From Lunatibacter salilacus (GTDB lineage: Bacteria > Bacteroidota > Bacteroidia > Cytophagales > Cyclobacteriaceae), in contig NZ_VOLC01000025.1 in the NCBI RefSeq assembly GCF_009797935.1, positions 1-64,000 of the forward strand: DNA of 64,000 nt, in the 5' to 3' direction. The translations under genes were made by a program, and so were the position numbers. Each line of letters begins with the position of its first letter. Position 1 is the stretch's first letter. Below, piece by piece: positions 38,701 through 47,510 of the stretch. The notes under the pieces were generated by a model. That model saw nothing but the letters and a program-made list of their open reading frames with translations. It did no database searches and was not told the DNA's origin.

Positions 38701-38899
38701 CACGTTTAATTCTGACATGTTGTCTCGGCTTGGGATGGAGCGACTAAGAGTCTATATGAATGGCTTTAACCTGGTGACTTTCGCAAAGGATCCATTTATG
38801 AAGCAGTTTGACCCCGAAAGAGTGGAGGGCGCGTTTAATGCAGGCTATACCTATCCCTTAAGCAAGAATTATAATTTAGGCCTGAGTGTAAATTTTTAA
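35777..38899 (+). CDS. SusC/RagA-family TonB-dependent outer-membrane transporter (locus 2)
   Basis: A 1040-residue protein with a signal peptide ending PLFLSAQ, a carboxypeptidase-D-like domain (IIRGTVTDSADGTTLPGVNV…), the plug (FIVVGYGFAEKATLTGSVSA; INIRGFGTPMFVIDGI; SVLKDASAAVYGIGAANGVI) and a long beta-barrel ending SKNYNLGLSVNF. It is smaller in the plug loop than many SusC proteins (INIRGFGTPMFVIDG lacks the usual inserted linker). It forms the import channel with the SusD protein encoded 29 bp downstream. It is clearly different in sequence from the SusC at 24035-27151, so the two loci handle different substrates. Confidence 0.93.
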   Translation: MKAIYLLTILLICPLFLSAQDGIIRGTVTDSADGTTLPGVNVVLNSNGARVGGTITDINGAYSINVPANATQLVFIFLGMETVTEIIDGRNIIDVAMITDQKELEEFIVVGYGFAEKATLTGSVSAIDNREIQTTTHSSLAQKLQGKVAGLNIRQNSGQPGSFDNSINIRGFGTPMFVIDGIIRNDPGAFQRINPEDIESISVLKDASAAVYGIGAANGVIIVTTKQGNRGKTSFTYNAVSGITRPTGIPIMSSTSQFAQMRNDANIYGPGAGIPYYTRDELQRYMEGTLPGYTNVDWYDATMKDYARQTQHNLSVSGGGEKVLYYLGLEYVEDGGLLRSNDMNYSRFNLRSNITADLTDNLQARLMISGRYDKQTEPGDNFFNIFKTTRVTLPTERPFANDNPLYPGFVSSGFQTPTVIADRDLSGYTEVENRAVQTMAELRYTVPYVKNLVITGTGAFDTGNIMFKNLYKGFTTYTYTPATDTYNPLIQRADQNISARTDVGNTYTLRLSADYKTKIGQNHDISGTLVAEQIKGWSRWQSARRYYGDFYTSDQIRFAGQTNLQNDGQDDVNSRISYIGRVNYAFSQKYLIEAAFNYNGSFRYHPERRFGFFPVVSAGWRISEENFILNNAPAINELKIRGSYGVIGSDEGAPFQYLPGFTFGGVSTWEFSNNNLTNGLASPEITNRLLTWSTNHLSDIGFDLTMWNGKLEIIADVYNRERRGQLARRTISLPNTFGGTLPEENLNSSRQVGFEFSLGHTNSINDFQYTVRGNFNFSRYMTLYQERAPFQSQRDRWLHGEENRWGNRQIGYIVTGQFQSQEEVWNGPVYGGALGGMRELPGDFMYEDVNNDGIINEEDARTPLNYGATPLVNFGATFGAQWKGFDLNLHFQGAGGYTMRFSEVYGEMFAFRGNLPAYFFDRWHQEDPYNLDSEWIAGEWPATRFNGDVGMLYAESSVWRRNSSFVRLKSMEFGYTFNSDMLSRLGMERLRVYMNGFNLVTFAKDPFMKQFDPERVEGAFNAGYTYPLSKNYNLGLSVNF

Positions 38900-38928
38900 C
38901 GAATAGCAATAACAAAATTCGAAAAAAA

Positions 38929-40842
38929 ATGAAGATACAAATATATTTATCAACTGCAATTCTAGCTGCTTTTACCATAATTGCATCCAGCTGTTCGGAT
39001 GTACTTGACTTGCAGCCACAGGATAAGCTTCCCGTAGAGGCGGTCTTTTCTTCACCGGCTGGTGTCAAGCTTTATATGGCAAACTTATATTATCAGCTGC
39101 CTACAGAAGATTTTCTCTTCTTCAACGCCGGATTCAACCAAAACCAAGGAGGCCCAAACAATGGTGGACAAACAAGAGCCCAGTCTACTGACGAAGCAGT
39201 TCATTCTGAAGCCGGAGGTCTCAACAATGGACCAAATGGCGATGGGCAAAATATGAACAACTATTGGATTTCAGGTTATTCGCTAGTAAGAGATGTAAAC
39301 CTACTCATAGATGCAATTCCAACTTTAAATATCCCCACGGAAGAGAGGGACAGGTTAAGCGGAGAAGCCTCATTTGTTAGGGCATTTGCCTATTTTGGTA
39401 TTGCGATCCGCTATGGTGGTTTACCATTAATTAAAGAAAGTCAGGAATATCTCGGAGACGCTGAATCGTTGAAAGTTCAAAGGAGTTCAGAAAAGGAAAC
39501 ATACGATTATATTTTATCAGAGCTCGATGTGGCAATCACTAAACTCCCGGAATCATGGAATGGCGAACGAAGAGCAACAAAATGGGTTGCCTTAGCCCTC
39601 AAATCCCGCGTGGCTTTACACGCAGCTTCATTAGCGAAATTCTGGAATAAAGCCCCACTCACCGGAGATGCTGTGGATCTTGGCTATGTTGGTATGTCAG
39701 CAAACGATGCAAACGGATATTACAACCAGTGCATTGAGGCATCTGCTGAAATCATGAATTCCGGAGTTTTCTCACTTTATCAGCCTACGCCTGCGACTCC
39801 CGCCGAAGCGGCAGAAAATTACAGGAGGATGTTTCAAGATCCCAATGTGGCGTTAAACGAAGCAATTTTCATTAAAGGTCATACAATCCCTGGAGACAGA
39901 AGAGGTCATAATTATGATATTTGGTTTACCCCAGCCCAGCTTGCCAATGGTTGGCCACATCCTGGTCGTATGAACCCAACTCTCGATCTGGTTGATATGT
40001 ATGAAGACTACACTGTACCTGGACAATCCGCTCCTATTGTGACTACAACCGACGGAGACATTGACAACTATAACGGATTTGATGCAAATAAAACCTATCT
40101 AAGATTTGACAATCCCTCGGACCCGTTTTTAAACAAAGATGCACGCCTACATGCCACCGTAGTACTACCGGGCAGCAGTATGAAGGGTACGGAGATAGTA
40201 ATCCAAGCAGGTTACATTTTGCCGGATGGCTCACCGAGAATCCGTACTGGCGGATCCGTTGAGATAAACGGTAAAACCTATTATAATTACGGTGGACCTA
40301 CACCGAATGATTATTCAGGGTTTGACGGATTTGGAGGTAACAATACAAAAACTGGCTTTTCTTTTAGGAAATTTTTGAGAGAAAGTCCGGTTGCACCCGG
40401 ATGGAATCAAAGCACTTCAGATTGGATTGAGTTCAGGTACGCCGAAATCCTGTTAAATTATGCGGAGGCGGTAACAGAAAGCGGGCTTGGAGACGAAACA
40501 GAGGCAGCGCAGGCGATAAATGATATTCGTCGACGGGCGGGTCACACAGTTGCAATTCCCTTAACTATTTCCAATGTGATGCGAGAAAGGACCGTTGAAT
40601 TGGCGTTTGAAAATAAGAGATGGTGGGACCTGATTCGAAGGAGGGAACGACATGAAGTCTTCGAAGCGCAAATATCCCATGCTCTCCTTCCTATATTAGA
40701 TTTGAGGATCAATCCGGTCCAGTACATTTTTGTTCGGGCAAATGTGCACAATATGAATCCGAGAACTTTTTTGATAAGGGACTACTACCTTTCTATTCCA
40801 GGTGTGGGAGCTAGTGGTGTGATCCAGAACCCAACAGGTTAA
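38929..40842 (+). CDS. SusD/RagB-family nutrient-binding lipoprotein (locus 2)
   Basis: A 637-residue lipoprotein, longer than the 490-residue SusD of locus 1. The signal ends FTIIASSC (Cys22), then SDVLDLQPQDKLPVEAVFSS. Typical SusD elements are FVRAFAYFGIAIRYGGLPLI, WVALALKSRVALHAASLAKFW, the C-terminal EFRYAEILLNYAEAVTESG, INDIRRRAGH and ERTVELAFENKRWWDLIRRR. The extra length lies in the middle, in extended loops (about 300-440) that may shape the binding face. It partners SusC and precedes a DUF3823 lipoprotein by 52 bp. The C-terminus (YYLSIPGVGASGVIQNP) is intact. Confidence 0.93.
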   Translation: MKIQIYLSTAILAAFTIIASSCSDVLDLQPQDKLPVEAVFSSPAGVKLYMANLYYQLPTEDFLFFNAGFNQNQGGPNNGGQTRAQSTDEAVHSEAGGLNNGPNGDGQNMNNYWISGYSLVRDVNLLIDAIPTLNIPTEERDRLSGEASFVRAFAYFGIAIRYGGLPLIKESQEYLGDAESLKVQRSSEKETYDYILSELDVAITKLPESWNGERRATKWVALALKSRVALHAASLAKFWNKAPLTGDAVDLGYVGMSANDANGYYNQCIEASAEIMNSGVFSLYQPTPATPAEAAENYRRMFQDPNVALNEAIFIKGHTIPGDRRGHNYDIWFTPAQLANGWPHPGRMNPTLDLVDMYEDYTVPGQSAPIVTTTDGDIDNYNGFDANKTYLRFDNPSDPFLNKDARLHATVVLPGSSMKGTEIVIQAGYILPDGSPRIRTGGSVEINGKTYYNYGGPTPNDYSGFDGFGGNNTKTGFSFRKFLRESPVAPGWNQSTSDWIEFRYAEILLNYAEAVTESGLGDETEAAQAINDIRRRAGHTVAIPLTISNVMRERTVELAFENKRWWDLIRRRERHEVFEAQISHALLPILDLRINPVQYIFVRANVHNMNPRTFLIRDYYLSIPGVGASGVIQNPTG

Positions 40843-40894
40843 TCCACTTAATATCAATTTGAAAAATCATTAAAATATTGGAAAAGAAACAACT

Positions 40895-41596
40895 ATGAAA
40901 AGGGTAAGACATATATTTTATTTTCTGGCATTGGCTCTAAATTACTCATGTGTAATTGATAATTATGACCAGCCAAATGCGGAATTATACGGTACTTTTA
41001 TCGATGAGGGTACCAATCAGCCGCTTGCACAGGATATCATAAACGGAACTGTCATCGAAATCATTGAGCACGGTTGGGTTGAAAACCAGACCAATGTGAC
41101 ACAAACATTGGTAAGTACGGGTGATGGCACATATAGAAACAGTCAAATATTCTCGGGACAGTATCTGGTACGCGCAGTACGTGGCAACTTCCATGACATT
41201 GCGCCTATCGATACTATGGAAATTAAGGGAAGAACAAAGCTTGATTTTCTTGTTACTCCATATCTAAGAATAATTGAGCCATCAATAGAGCGGAACGGGA
41301 ATTTGGTCACGGCTACATTCAAAATTGAACAAACCTCCACCCAAGATGTGGCAAGGATAGGTTTATATGTACACCCAAACCCAAATGTGGGCAATCCCAT
41401 GACTTTAACGTCAAGAGTGGAGAGCACTTTAAATCGAACAACAGATACTCAGGAGACTTTTACGCTAACGATAGACCTCTCCAACAATACAAACACCTTA
41501 TTACCTGGACGACCATACTATTTCCGAATCGGGGCATTAAGCAGTGCAGGGTCGGCGAAATTCAACTACGGCCCGGCAGTTAGAATTACTATTTAA
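40895..41596 (+). CDS. DUF3823-type SusE-position lipoprotein
   Basis: A 233-residue lipoprotein (signal ALALNYSC, Cys19). The sequence IDNYDQPNAELYGTFIDEGT NQPL followed by a second beta-sandwich (FLVTPYLRIIEPSIERNGN… FRIGALSSAGSAKFNYGPAV) is typical of DUF3823 proteins, two Ig-like domains found after SusD genes. They are thought to act as accessory surface glycan-binding proteins, by analogy with SusE. It is followed by a strong intrinsic terminator, so SusC-SusD-DUF3823 (and possibly the beta-helix gene) end here as one unit. The specific ligand is unknown. Confidence 0.85.
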   Translation: MKRVRHIFYFLALALNYSCVIDNYDQPNAELYGTFIDEGTNQPLAQDIINGTVIEIIEHGWVENQTNVTQTLVSTGDGTYRNSQIFSGQYLVRAVRGNFHDIAPIDTMEIKGRTKLDFLVTPYLRIIEPSIERNGNLVTATFKIEQTSTQDVARIGLYVHPNPNVGNPMTLTSRVESTLNRTTDTQETFTLTIDLSNNTNTLLPGRPYYFRIGALSSAGSAKFNYGPAVRITI

Positions 41597-41605
41597 TTTT
41601 GCAGT

Positions 41606-41646
41606 AAACCATCCCCATCTAAAACCTTGGGGATGGTTTGTTTTTA
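41606..41646 (+). terminator. perfect 12-bp hairpin terminator ending the locus 2 operon
   Basis: AAACCATCCCCA (41606-41617) pairs perfectly with TGGGGATGGTTT (41628-41639), followed by GTTTTTATT. It separates DUF3823 from the hydrolase gene and overlaps the upstream alternative start of that gene, which supports the later start at 41660. Confidence 0.9.
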
Positions 41647-41659
41647 TTCTATATCCAAA

Positions 41660-42991
41660 ATGAAAATGAAAGAAATATCTATTCTTGCTTTAGTTTGTTT
41701 GATAGTAAATGGCTGTGTAAAAAATGAAGCAAACCCTATAGTAAAAGATCCCGATTTTCCTGGAGAAAACGTTCCCGAAATGGTGTATGACGAAACGGGT
41801 TTAATGTACACCTCTCTTGACAGCCTTGTAATGGCTGGTTATCAAGGCTGGTTTGCTACCGAAGGCGACGGATCTGACAGGGGATGGTATCATTACGAGC
41901 GTGCCGGTAGATTTGAACCTGGTTATTCGACAATTGATTTTTGGCCAGAAGTGAATGAATACAGCCAAAAATACATGACTGCGTTTCAATATGGGGATGG
42001 AAGTCCGGCTTATGTCTATAGTCCTTACGACGAGGAAAGTGTCGACCTCCATTTTAAATGGATGAAGGATTATGGCATTGACGGTGTTCAAATGCAAAGA
42101 TTCGTAGTGGAGATTAAAGAGGAAAATGTTAAAGGCCGACGGCATTTTAATCAGGTACTTTCCAACGCTCTGAAGGCGGCTAAAAAATATGGGAGAGCTA
42201 TCAGCGTAATGTATGATCTCAGTGGTTGTCGATCAGAGGATGTAGCGTACCTGAAACAAGATTGGGAGGAGTTGCAAGCAATGTTCAAATTGTTTGACAA
42301 TAATGAAAATCCCACTTATGTCCGACATAATGGCAAGCCGCTAGTTACCATCTGGGGAGTAGGATTCAATGACGACAGAAATTACACAACTTCTGATGTG
42401 GATCACTTAGTCGGTCAGCTTAAAGGTCCTGAAAACAAAGTATCGGTCATGCTTGGGGTGCCCTATTATTGGAGGACGTTGGATAGAGATACCGAATCCT
42501 CCTCCGCATTACATACCCTAATCAAAAAAGTGGATGTCATCATGCCTTGGGCAGTAGGCAGGTACAACGGTGAAAGTTATGCGAACACATCAGGAGGCGT
42601 TCTTTCCGAGGATATTAGATGGTGTGAATCCAACGGTATTCATTACATACCACTGGCTTTTCCCGGATTTACCTGGGGCAATTTGCGACAAGACGCAGCA
42701 TTATACGATCAAATTCCCCGAAATGAAGGTGATTTTCTATGGAAACAAGTGGCGGGAGCTAAAATTGCGGGGGCTAAATCCTTATATGTTGCCATGTTTG
42801 ACGAAATTGATGAAGGTACAGCCATCTTTAAATGTCTTAGAAAGTCTGAGGTTCCACTCAATGGAAGTGGTAAATTTATGGGTATAGAGGATGGCTTGGA
42901 TTCTGATTATTACCTTTGGCTTACCGGCCAGGCTACTCAGTGGTTTCGAGGTAATGGAGGTTTCAGTGCCCAAAAACCAGTCAGACCTTAG
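41660..42991 (+). CDS. GH71/GH99-like glycoside hydrolase lipoprotein
   Basis: About 443 residues from the start MKMKEISILALVCLIVNGC, a lipoprotein signal. The earlier ATG at 41627 would lie inside the terminator stem and place an odd hydrophobic stretch before the signal. The body is a TIM-barrel of the GH71/GH99 type: MAGYQGWFATEGDGSDRGW at the start, VDLHFKWMKDYGIDGVQMQR, NPTYVRHNGKPLVTIWGVGF, VDVIMPWAVGRYNGESY, and near the end VAMFDEIDEGTAIFKC. The acidic pair in FDEIDE and ESNGIHYIPLAFPGF region fits GH99-like endo-alpha-mannanases and related enzymes. It probably cleaves an alpha-mannan-like or xylose/arabinose polymer in the periplasm. The exact substrate is not visible. Confidence 0.75.
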   Translation: MKMKEISILALVCLIVNGCVKNEANPIVKDPDFPGENVPEMVYDETGLMYTSLDSLVMAGYQGWFATEGDGSDRGWYHYERAGRFEPGYSTIDFWPEVNEYSQKYMTAFQYGDGSPAYVYSPYDEESVDLHFKWMKDYGIDGVQMQRFVVEIKEENVKGRRHFNQVLSNALKAAKKYGRAISVMYDLSGCRSEDVAYLKQDWEELQAMFKLFDNNENPTYVRHNGKPLVTIWGVGFNDDRNYTTSDVDHLVGQLKGPENKVSVMLGVPYYWRTLDRDTESSSALHTLIKKVDVIMPWAVGRYNGESYANTSGGVLSEDIRWCESNGIHYIPLAFPGFTWGNLRQDAALYDQIPRNEGDFLWKQVAGAKIAGAKSLYVAMFDEIDEGTAIFKCLRKSEVPLNGSGKFMGIEDGLDSDYYLWLTGQATQWFRGNGGFSAQKPVRP

Positions 42992-43087
42992 TTCTATTTT
43001 TCAAAGCTTATCTTTATAATTTAAAAAATAAAGAAGGTTCCAACCCACACCCGGGATAGTTATAGCCGCTATTGCAATATTCAATTA

Positions 43088-43130
43088 AGACCGTTTCCAA
43101 AATTCAACATATAGGAAACGGTCTTTTTCA
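43088..43130. terminator. 12-bp hairpin between convergent genes
   Basis: AAGACCGTTTCC (43088-43099) pairs with GGAAACGGTCTT (43115-43126), followed by TTTCATTTT on the plus strand. It lies 97 bp after the hydrolase and 205 bp before the convergent PQQ dehydrogenase, and on the minus strand also ends in an A/T-rich tract, so it may act in both directions. Confidence 0.85.
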
Positions 43131-43335
43131 TTTTGACAGAGCAGTCGCGAATTCACAACGCCGGAGTATTGTCCCGAAACTTCATAAGGTAAGATTTGGT
43201 ACATTTTCCTAAGACAAAAGTGAGACTGCTTTTCTGAACCAAAACATCAGATAATTCAACCTTTGACGATTCACTTTGAGGTAACCAACCGAATGTCACG
43301 GAAGATACGCACAATCATTGGCTATTTTAATTGAT

Positions 43336-45507
43336 TTATTTTAAAGAAAAGGCAATATAACTGCCTCCCATTTTCTGTTCTCTTCCACCACCTGCCGCTA
43401 CTACTATATATTGTTTGCCGTCTACTTCATAGGTAATGGGAGTGGCGAAACCTCCTGCGGGAAGTTGGAACTCCCATAGTGTAATGCCTGTATTTTTATC
43501 AAATGCCCTTATCTTCTCGTCCTTCGTGCCTGCTATGATCACTAAACCGCCGGCAGTAACCAGCGGACCACCATAAGAGGTCGTTCCGGTAATAGGGATT
43601 CCTTTTTTGGCAAGTTCAGGATATTCTCCGAATGGGACTCTCCAGAGGTATTCACCGGTATTAAGGTCAATGGCATTTAGTGTACCCCAGGGTGGCTTTA
43701 TTCCTGGATATCCATTTTGATCAGTGAATCTCCTCCATGGGTTACTGACATAGGCAGGGATATATGGAAATGCGTTGTTGGTTTCGAGTTCGTTTCCTTT
43801 TTGTTCGAGCTGATCAGTTTGGACCATTATTGTGTCAGCTCCACTATTGGAAATGAACCCAGAGATACTATTCCGGTCCTCTTGAGATAAGTGCTGAAAA
43901 GATGGCATTCTGCTTCCACCGTTTAGTATAAGATTTTCGATATCAGCTGTTGAACGTCTATTTTCTATATCAATGAGGCTGGGTAATTCTGGTCCATTTC
44001 CTTTCATGTCCTTGCCGTGACATGATGCACAGTTGGCTAAATACAGTGCCGTACCTTTAGATACTTTTCCAGTCCTTCCGGAATTTTTACTTAGATTGCT
44101 CCTTTCTGTCATTACAAGTTCCCAGGGCTCTTCATTTGAATTTTGGTAAAGAATTCCATCAGGATCAATGGCATTTCCACCCCATTGGGCACCTCCACTA
44201 TACCCGAAAAGCAAAGTCCCTTGGGTGCTTGGCGGGGCATATTTATTTGTTGTTTTTAATCGAAGAAATTTTTCTTTTACAAATGCGTGGGCTTCGGGTG
44301 ACAGATCTGTAATATCAGCTTCAGTAAACACTTGCCTTGTAAATGGTTCTGGTTTGAGTGGATATTTTTGGGTCGGAAAAGGATGTTCACCGGGAAGTCC
44401 ATTTGTTGGAACCGGGCGTTCTTCGACAGGAAATATTGAAGTACCATCATCTCTGTCAAGAACATATATTAGTCCATCTTTCGTCGCTTGTACCACAACA
44501 TCCTTTTCTTTCCCATTATGGCTCACCGTTGTGAGATTGGGTGGACTGGATATGTCCCGATCCCAAAGATCGTGGTGGATTGTTTGATAATACCATTTAA
44601 GTTCCCCAGTGAGTGCGTCCAATGCCACGATGCAGTTGGCAAATAGGTTTTCTCCTTTCCGATCCGCTCCATAGAAATCAGAGGCTGGCGAACCGGTGCC
44701 GAAAAAGACAATACCGCGCTGTTCATCCAAGGTCATTCCACTCCAGCTATTTGCAGCTCCGATTTTTTTATAGGCATCCCCTGGCCAAGTGTCATAGCCA
44801 AATTCACCTGGGTGTGGGATTGTATGGAAAACCCAACTAAGCGTTCCGGTTTTTACGTCAAATGCGCGTATATGACCTGGAGCCGCATCTCCCCCCTCTG
44901 AGACAGCGGATCCGATTATCAGCGTATTCTTATAGATTACCCCTGGACTTGTAGCGTTGACAGATAGCCGTCTGACGTCGTGGTCTAGATTGGTCTGCAA
45001 TCCTTGCTTTAGGTCTGCCCTTCCATTTTCTCCAAATTCATCAACTGCTTCCCCAGTAATTGCATTCACCGCATAAAGTCCACTGCCTACAGTATAAAGG
45101 ACACGTTTATCTTTCCTATATTCCCAATACATTATGCCCCGACTTTGGTGAGGACGATCAGTCTTGGAAGGTATAAATTTCCAGACCTCTTCTCCTGTTC
45201 CGGCATTCAACGCAAACAAATTTAGCTCAGGAGTAGTCCCGTAGAGTATCCCGTCAATCATAATTGGTTGGCACTGTATTGCTCCCTCCTTTGTAACAGC
45301 AGCATTATACATCCAGGCAATTTCCAAGTCATTCACATTTCCACCATGAATTTGTGTTAGAGGAGAATACCTGTTTCCCAGATTGTTTCCACCATATCTT
45401 GGCCAATTTTCGCCAGTTGTTAACCTCGATCGGTTATCAGTGCAATAGTATAATATGTAGCAGCAAAAAATCACAAATGACAAAATTAAAAATAGTAGTT
45501 TTCTCAT
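43336..45507 (-). CDS. PQQ-dependent sugar dehydrogenase with inserted cytochrome c domain
   Basis: A 723-residue quinoprotein of the membrane glucose/quinate dehydrogenase type. The N-terminus is a lipoprotein or single-TM anchor (FVIFCCYILYYCTDN). Then come WPRYGGNNLGNRYSPLTQI, eight-bladed propeller repeats (GTPELNLFALNAGTGEEVWK; AFDVKTGTLSWVFHT; VALDALTGELKWYYQTIHHD LWDRDI; YVLDRDDGTSIFPVEERP), a cytochrome c domain inserted at about 478-565 (CASCHGKDMKGNGPELPSLI), and the last blades (GTLNAIDLNTGEYLWRVPFG; AGTKDEKIRAFDKNTGI). It oxidises aldoses or similar in the periplasm with PQQ and its own haem. Downstream of and co-directional with the enolase-superfamily gene. The inserted haem domain is less usual than a terminal one. 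Confidence 0.9.
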   Translation of the reverse strand: MRKLLFLILSFVIFCCYILYYCTDNRSRLTTGENWPRYGGNNLGNRYSPLTQIHGGNVNDLEIAWMYNAAVTKEGAIQCQPIMIDGILYGTTPELNLFALNAGTGEEVWKFIPSKTDRPHQSRGIMYWEYRKDKRVLYTVGSGLYAVNAITGEAVDEFGENGRADLKQGLQTNLDHDVRRLSVNATSPGVIYKNTLIIGSAVSEGGDAAPGHIRAFDVKTGTLSWVFHTIPHPGEFGYDTWPGDAYKKIGAANSWSGMTLDEQRGIVFFGTGSPASDFYGADRKGENLFANCIVALDALTGELKWYYQTIHHDLWDRDISSPPNLTTVSHNGKEKDVVVQATKDGLIYVLDRDDGTSIFPVEERPVPTNGLPGEHPFPTQKYPLKPEPFTRQVFTEADITDLSPEAHAFVKEKFLRLKTTNKYAPPSTQGTLLFGYSGGAQWGGNAIDPDGILYQNSNEEPWELVMTERSNLSKNSGRTGKVSKGTALYLANCASCHGKDMKGNGPELPSLIDIENRRSTADIENLILNGGSRMPSFQHLSQEDRNSISGFISNSGADTIMVQTDQLEQKGNELETNNAFPYIPAYVSNPWRRFTDQNGYPGIKPPWGTLNAIDLNTGEYLWRVPFGEYPELAKKGIPITGTTSYGGPLVTAGGLVIIAGTKDEKIRAFDKNTGITLWEFQLPAGGFATPITYEVDGKQYIVVAAGGGREQKMGGSYIAFSLK

Positions 45508-45612
45508 GAAATCGTTTAGTTAGATTGAATCCGGGTTATTGCAGAACCAATGTGATTGGAGATAGAAACACAGAAAAAAATTTCCGAGGTTCTGCGGCAA
45601 CAAAAGGATGAA

Positions 45613-46977
45613 CTAGGGCTTTATAATGGTTCCGTCGCCTTTCCGAAGGGTCCCCATACCATTATGACGAATGGGGTACTTAGCAGCCACTTTCTCATTG
45701 ATATCAATCCCCAATCCGTGCTGGTTAGTTACTGTAAAGTAACCATTCTTCATAAGTGGAGTTCCTGGAAAGACTTCCTGAACCTTTTCGTTGAAAAACT
45801 GCCCTTCTTGAATCCCGAAATTGTAAACAGCAAGATTAATGTGGTTATTTGCCTGATGTCCAACCGGGGAAGTATCTCCCGGGCCATGCCAAGCCGTTCG
45901 TACATTAAACCACTCACCTAATCTCGCCACTTTCATCGCCGGAGTTATACCACCAATCTGAGAGATGTGGCAACGGATAAAATCAAACATCTGATTTATC
46001 ATTGGTTCGCGGAACTCATTTATATTATTAAAAAGTTCTCCCATGGCGAGTGGTACACTAGTTGTAGTTCGCAGTTGCTTAAACCACCCCATATTTTCTG
46101 GAGAGAACGGGTCTTCTATAAAAAATGGACGGTAGTCTTCCAACTCCTTTATCATATTAATGGCTTGGATTGGCTCTACTTGTTCGTGCATATCGTGCAG
46201 CAGCTCTATTTTCTCACCGCAGGTTTTCCTCACGTATTCGAACATTTTGGGGACACGGCGGAGGTATTCTCCCTGATCAGAATATCCGTCGGTATCCCTT
46301 GCATATCCGGCAGATTTGAAATCGGGCACAACTTTTCCAAAAGTTCCGGTTCCTCCATATCCGCCTTGTTGGATACGGACATGTCTCCATCCTCTATCCA
46401 TAAATTCCTGTACCTTGTCCGTAATTTCTTCAACTGTACCTCCACTTGCGTGTATATAGGTGTCAACATCAATTCTGCTACGCCCCCCTAATAATTGATA
46501 CACAGGCATCTTTGCCCGTTTACCTTTAATATCCCATAAAGCCTGATCCAATCCTGATAGCGCATTGTTTAATACAGGTCCATTTCTCCAATAGGAACTG
46601 ACATAAGCGGACATCCACAGATCCTCGATATTGTCAACATCCCTGCCTACGCAAAAATCATTGAGATAAATATCAACTGCCGGAACCACTACTGCCGCTC
46701 GTTGCGTGAAAGTCGCGCAGCCCAAACCAAAAAGTCCAGGCTCTGATGTTTCCACTTTGACAATTACAAGATTGGATCCTCCTGGCGCAGTGGTGATCGC
46801 TCTTACTTTGGTAATCGTAACAGGTGAAGTGCCTTTTTGATAAGACGGAGTTACATAGGATTCCGCCCGAGCTTCAGAACTATCCAAAAGACCTAACAAT
46901 CCGGCAGTTGAGCCCAATGCGATTGCTTTAAGTGCATTTCTCCTTGCGGCAGGTGATTTTTGATTTGTAGGTTTCAT
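45613..46977 (-). CDS. Tat-exported mannonate-dehydratase-like enolase-superfamily protein
   Basis: A 454-residue protein. The N-terminus (SPAARRNALKAIALGSTAG, then LLDSSEARA) is a twin-arginine-type signal, unusual for this family. The body matches the mannonate dehydratase (ManD) branch of the enolase superfamily: RSRIDVDTYIHASGGTVEEI, HVRIQQGGYGG, the metal-binding LLHDMHEQ (Asp with following His), FIEDPFSPENMGWF and MGELF (metal-binding glutamates), and the catalytic TAWHGPGDTSPVGHQANNH. All key residues appear present. It would dehydrate a sugar acid to a 2-keto-3-deoxy acid, outside the cytosol if the signal is used. It is upstream of and 105 bp from the PQQ dehydrogenase, so oxidation and dehydration may be consecutive steps. 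Confidence 0.88.
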   Translation of the reverse strand: MKPTNQKSPAARRNALKAIALGSTAGLLGLLDSSEARAESYVTPSYQKGTSPVTITKVRAITTAPGGSNLVIVKVETSEPGLFGLGCATFTQRAAVVVPAVDIYLNDFCVGRDVDNIEDLWMSAYVSSYWRNGPVLNNALSGLDQALWDIKGKRAKMPVYQLLGGRSRIDVDTYIHASGGTVEEITDKVQEFMDRGWRHVRIQQGGYGGTGTFGKVVPDFKSAGYARDTDGYSDQGEYLRRVPKMFEYVRKTCGEKIELLHDMHEQVEPIQAINMIKELEDYRPFFIEDPFSPENMGWFKQLRTTTSVPLAMGELFNNINEFREPMINQMFDFIRCHISQIGGITPAMKVARLGEWFNVRTAWHGPGDTSPVGHQANNHINLAVYNFGIQEGQFFNEKVQEVFPGTPLMKNGYFTVTNQHGLGIDINEKVAAKYPIRHNGMGTLRKGDGTIIKP

Positions 46978-47510
46978 AAATTAAGGGTTATTGGTGTATG
47001 TAAAATTGAGACCTTGCTTATAGGTATTTAACAATCAAATAATTATGCCGTGAAATGGAAAGCATCGCAAAGCCGTTTTACAATGATAGTGGAGATCATT
47101 AAAAAAAGATTAATGAAAAATTAACATCTGGATTAATGGCAATATTATTTTTTCCGTTTGTTATAGATGGTTGCAATACGGAATTAGATGGTCACATTAA
47201 GTGAAATTTTAAATGTAATTTTGTATAATGGGTTTTGAGAGAGAGGATCCCAAATAGTTGCTTTAAGCTTATTTATTTGAATCTAATGCTCTGTAGAGCA
47301 TGATGTAAAGCGATCCCCATCCAATCAAAAATTTACTGTATTTATATCTTGATTTTAAAGTACAGAAATCGTTGAAAATGTAAAATTTATATAATCCATC
47401 AAAATGATACGGAGAAGCAACGGATAAATTATGCAATTGAAGCTAAATGATCTCGATCCACGATAACCGTAATTGCAAATATTGTTGCTGAAATCCTACT
47501 GAAATACACA
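46978..47510. other. divergent intergenic region between enolase and regulator genes
   Basis: This 530-bp AT-rich region should hold divergent promoters for the regulator (plus) and the enolase-PQQ dehydrogenase unit (minus). No repeat, RNA or ORF with a family is seen. Confidence 0.5.

Noticed and set aside
45556-46491. Plus-strand ORFs opposite the enolase-superfamily gene
   Set aside because: They are antisense shadows of a well-supported minus-strand gene and have no domain of their own.
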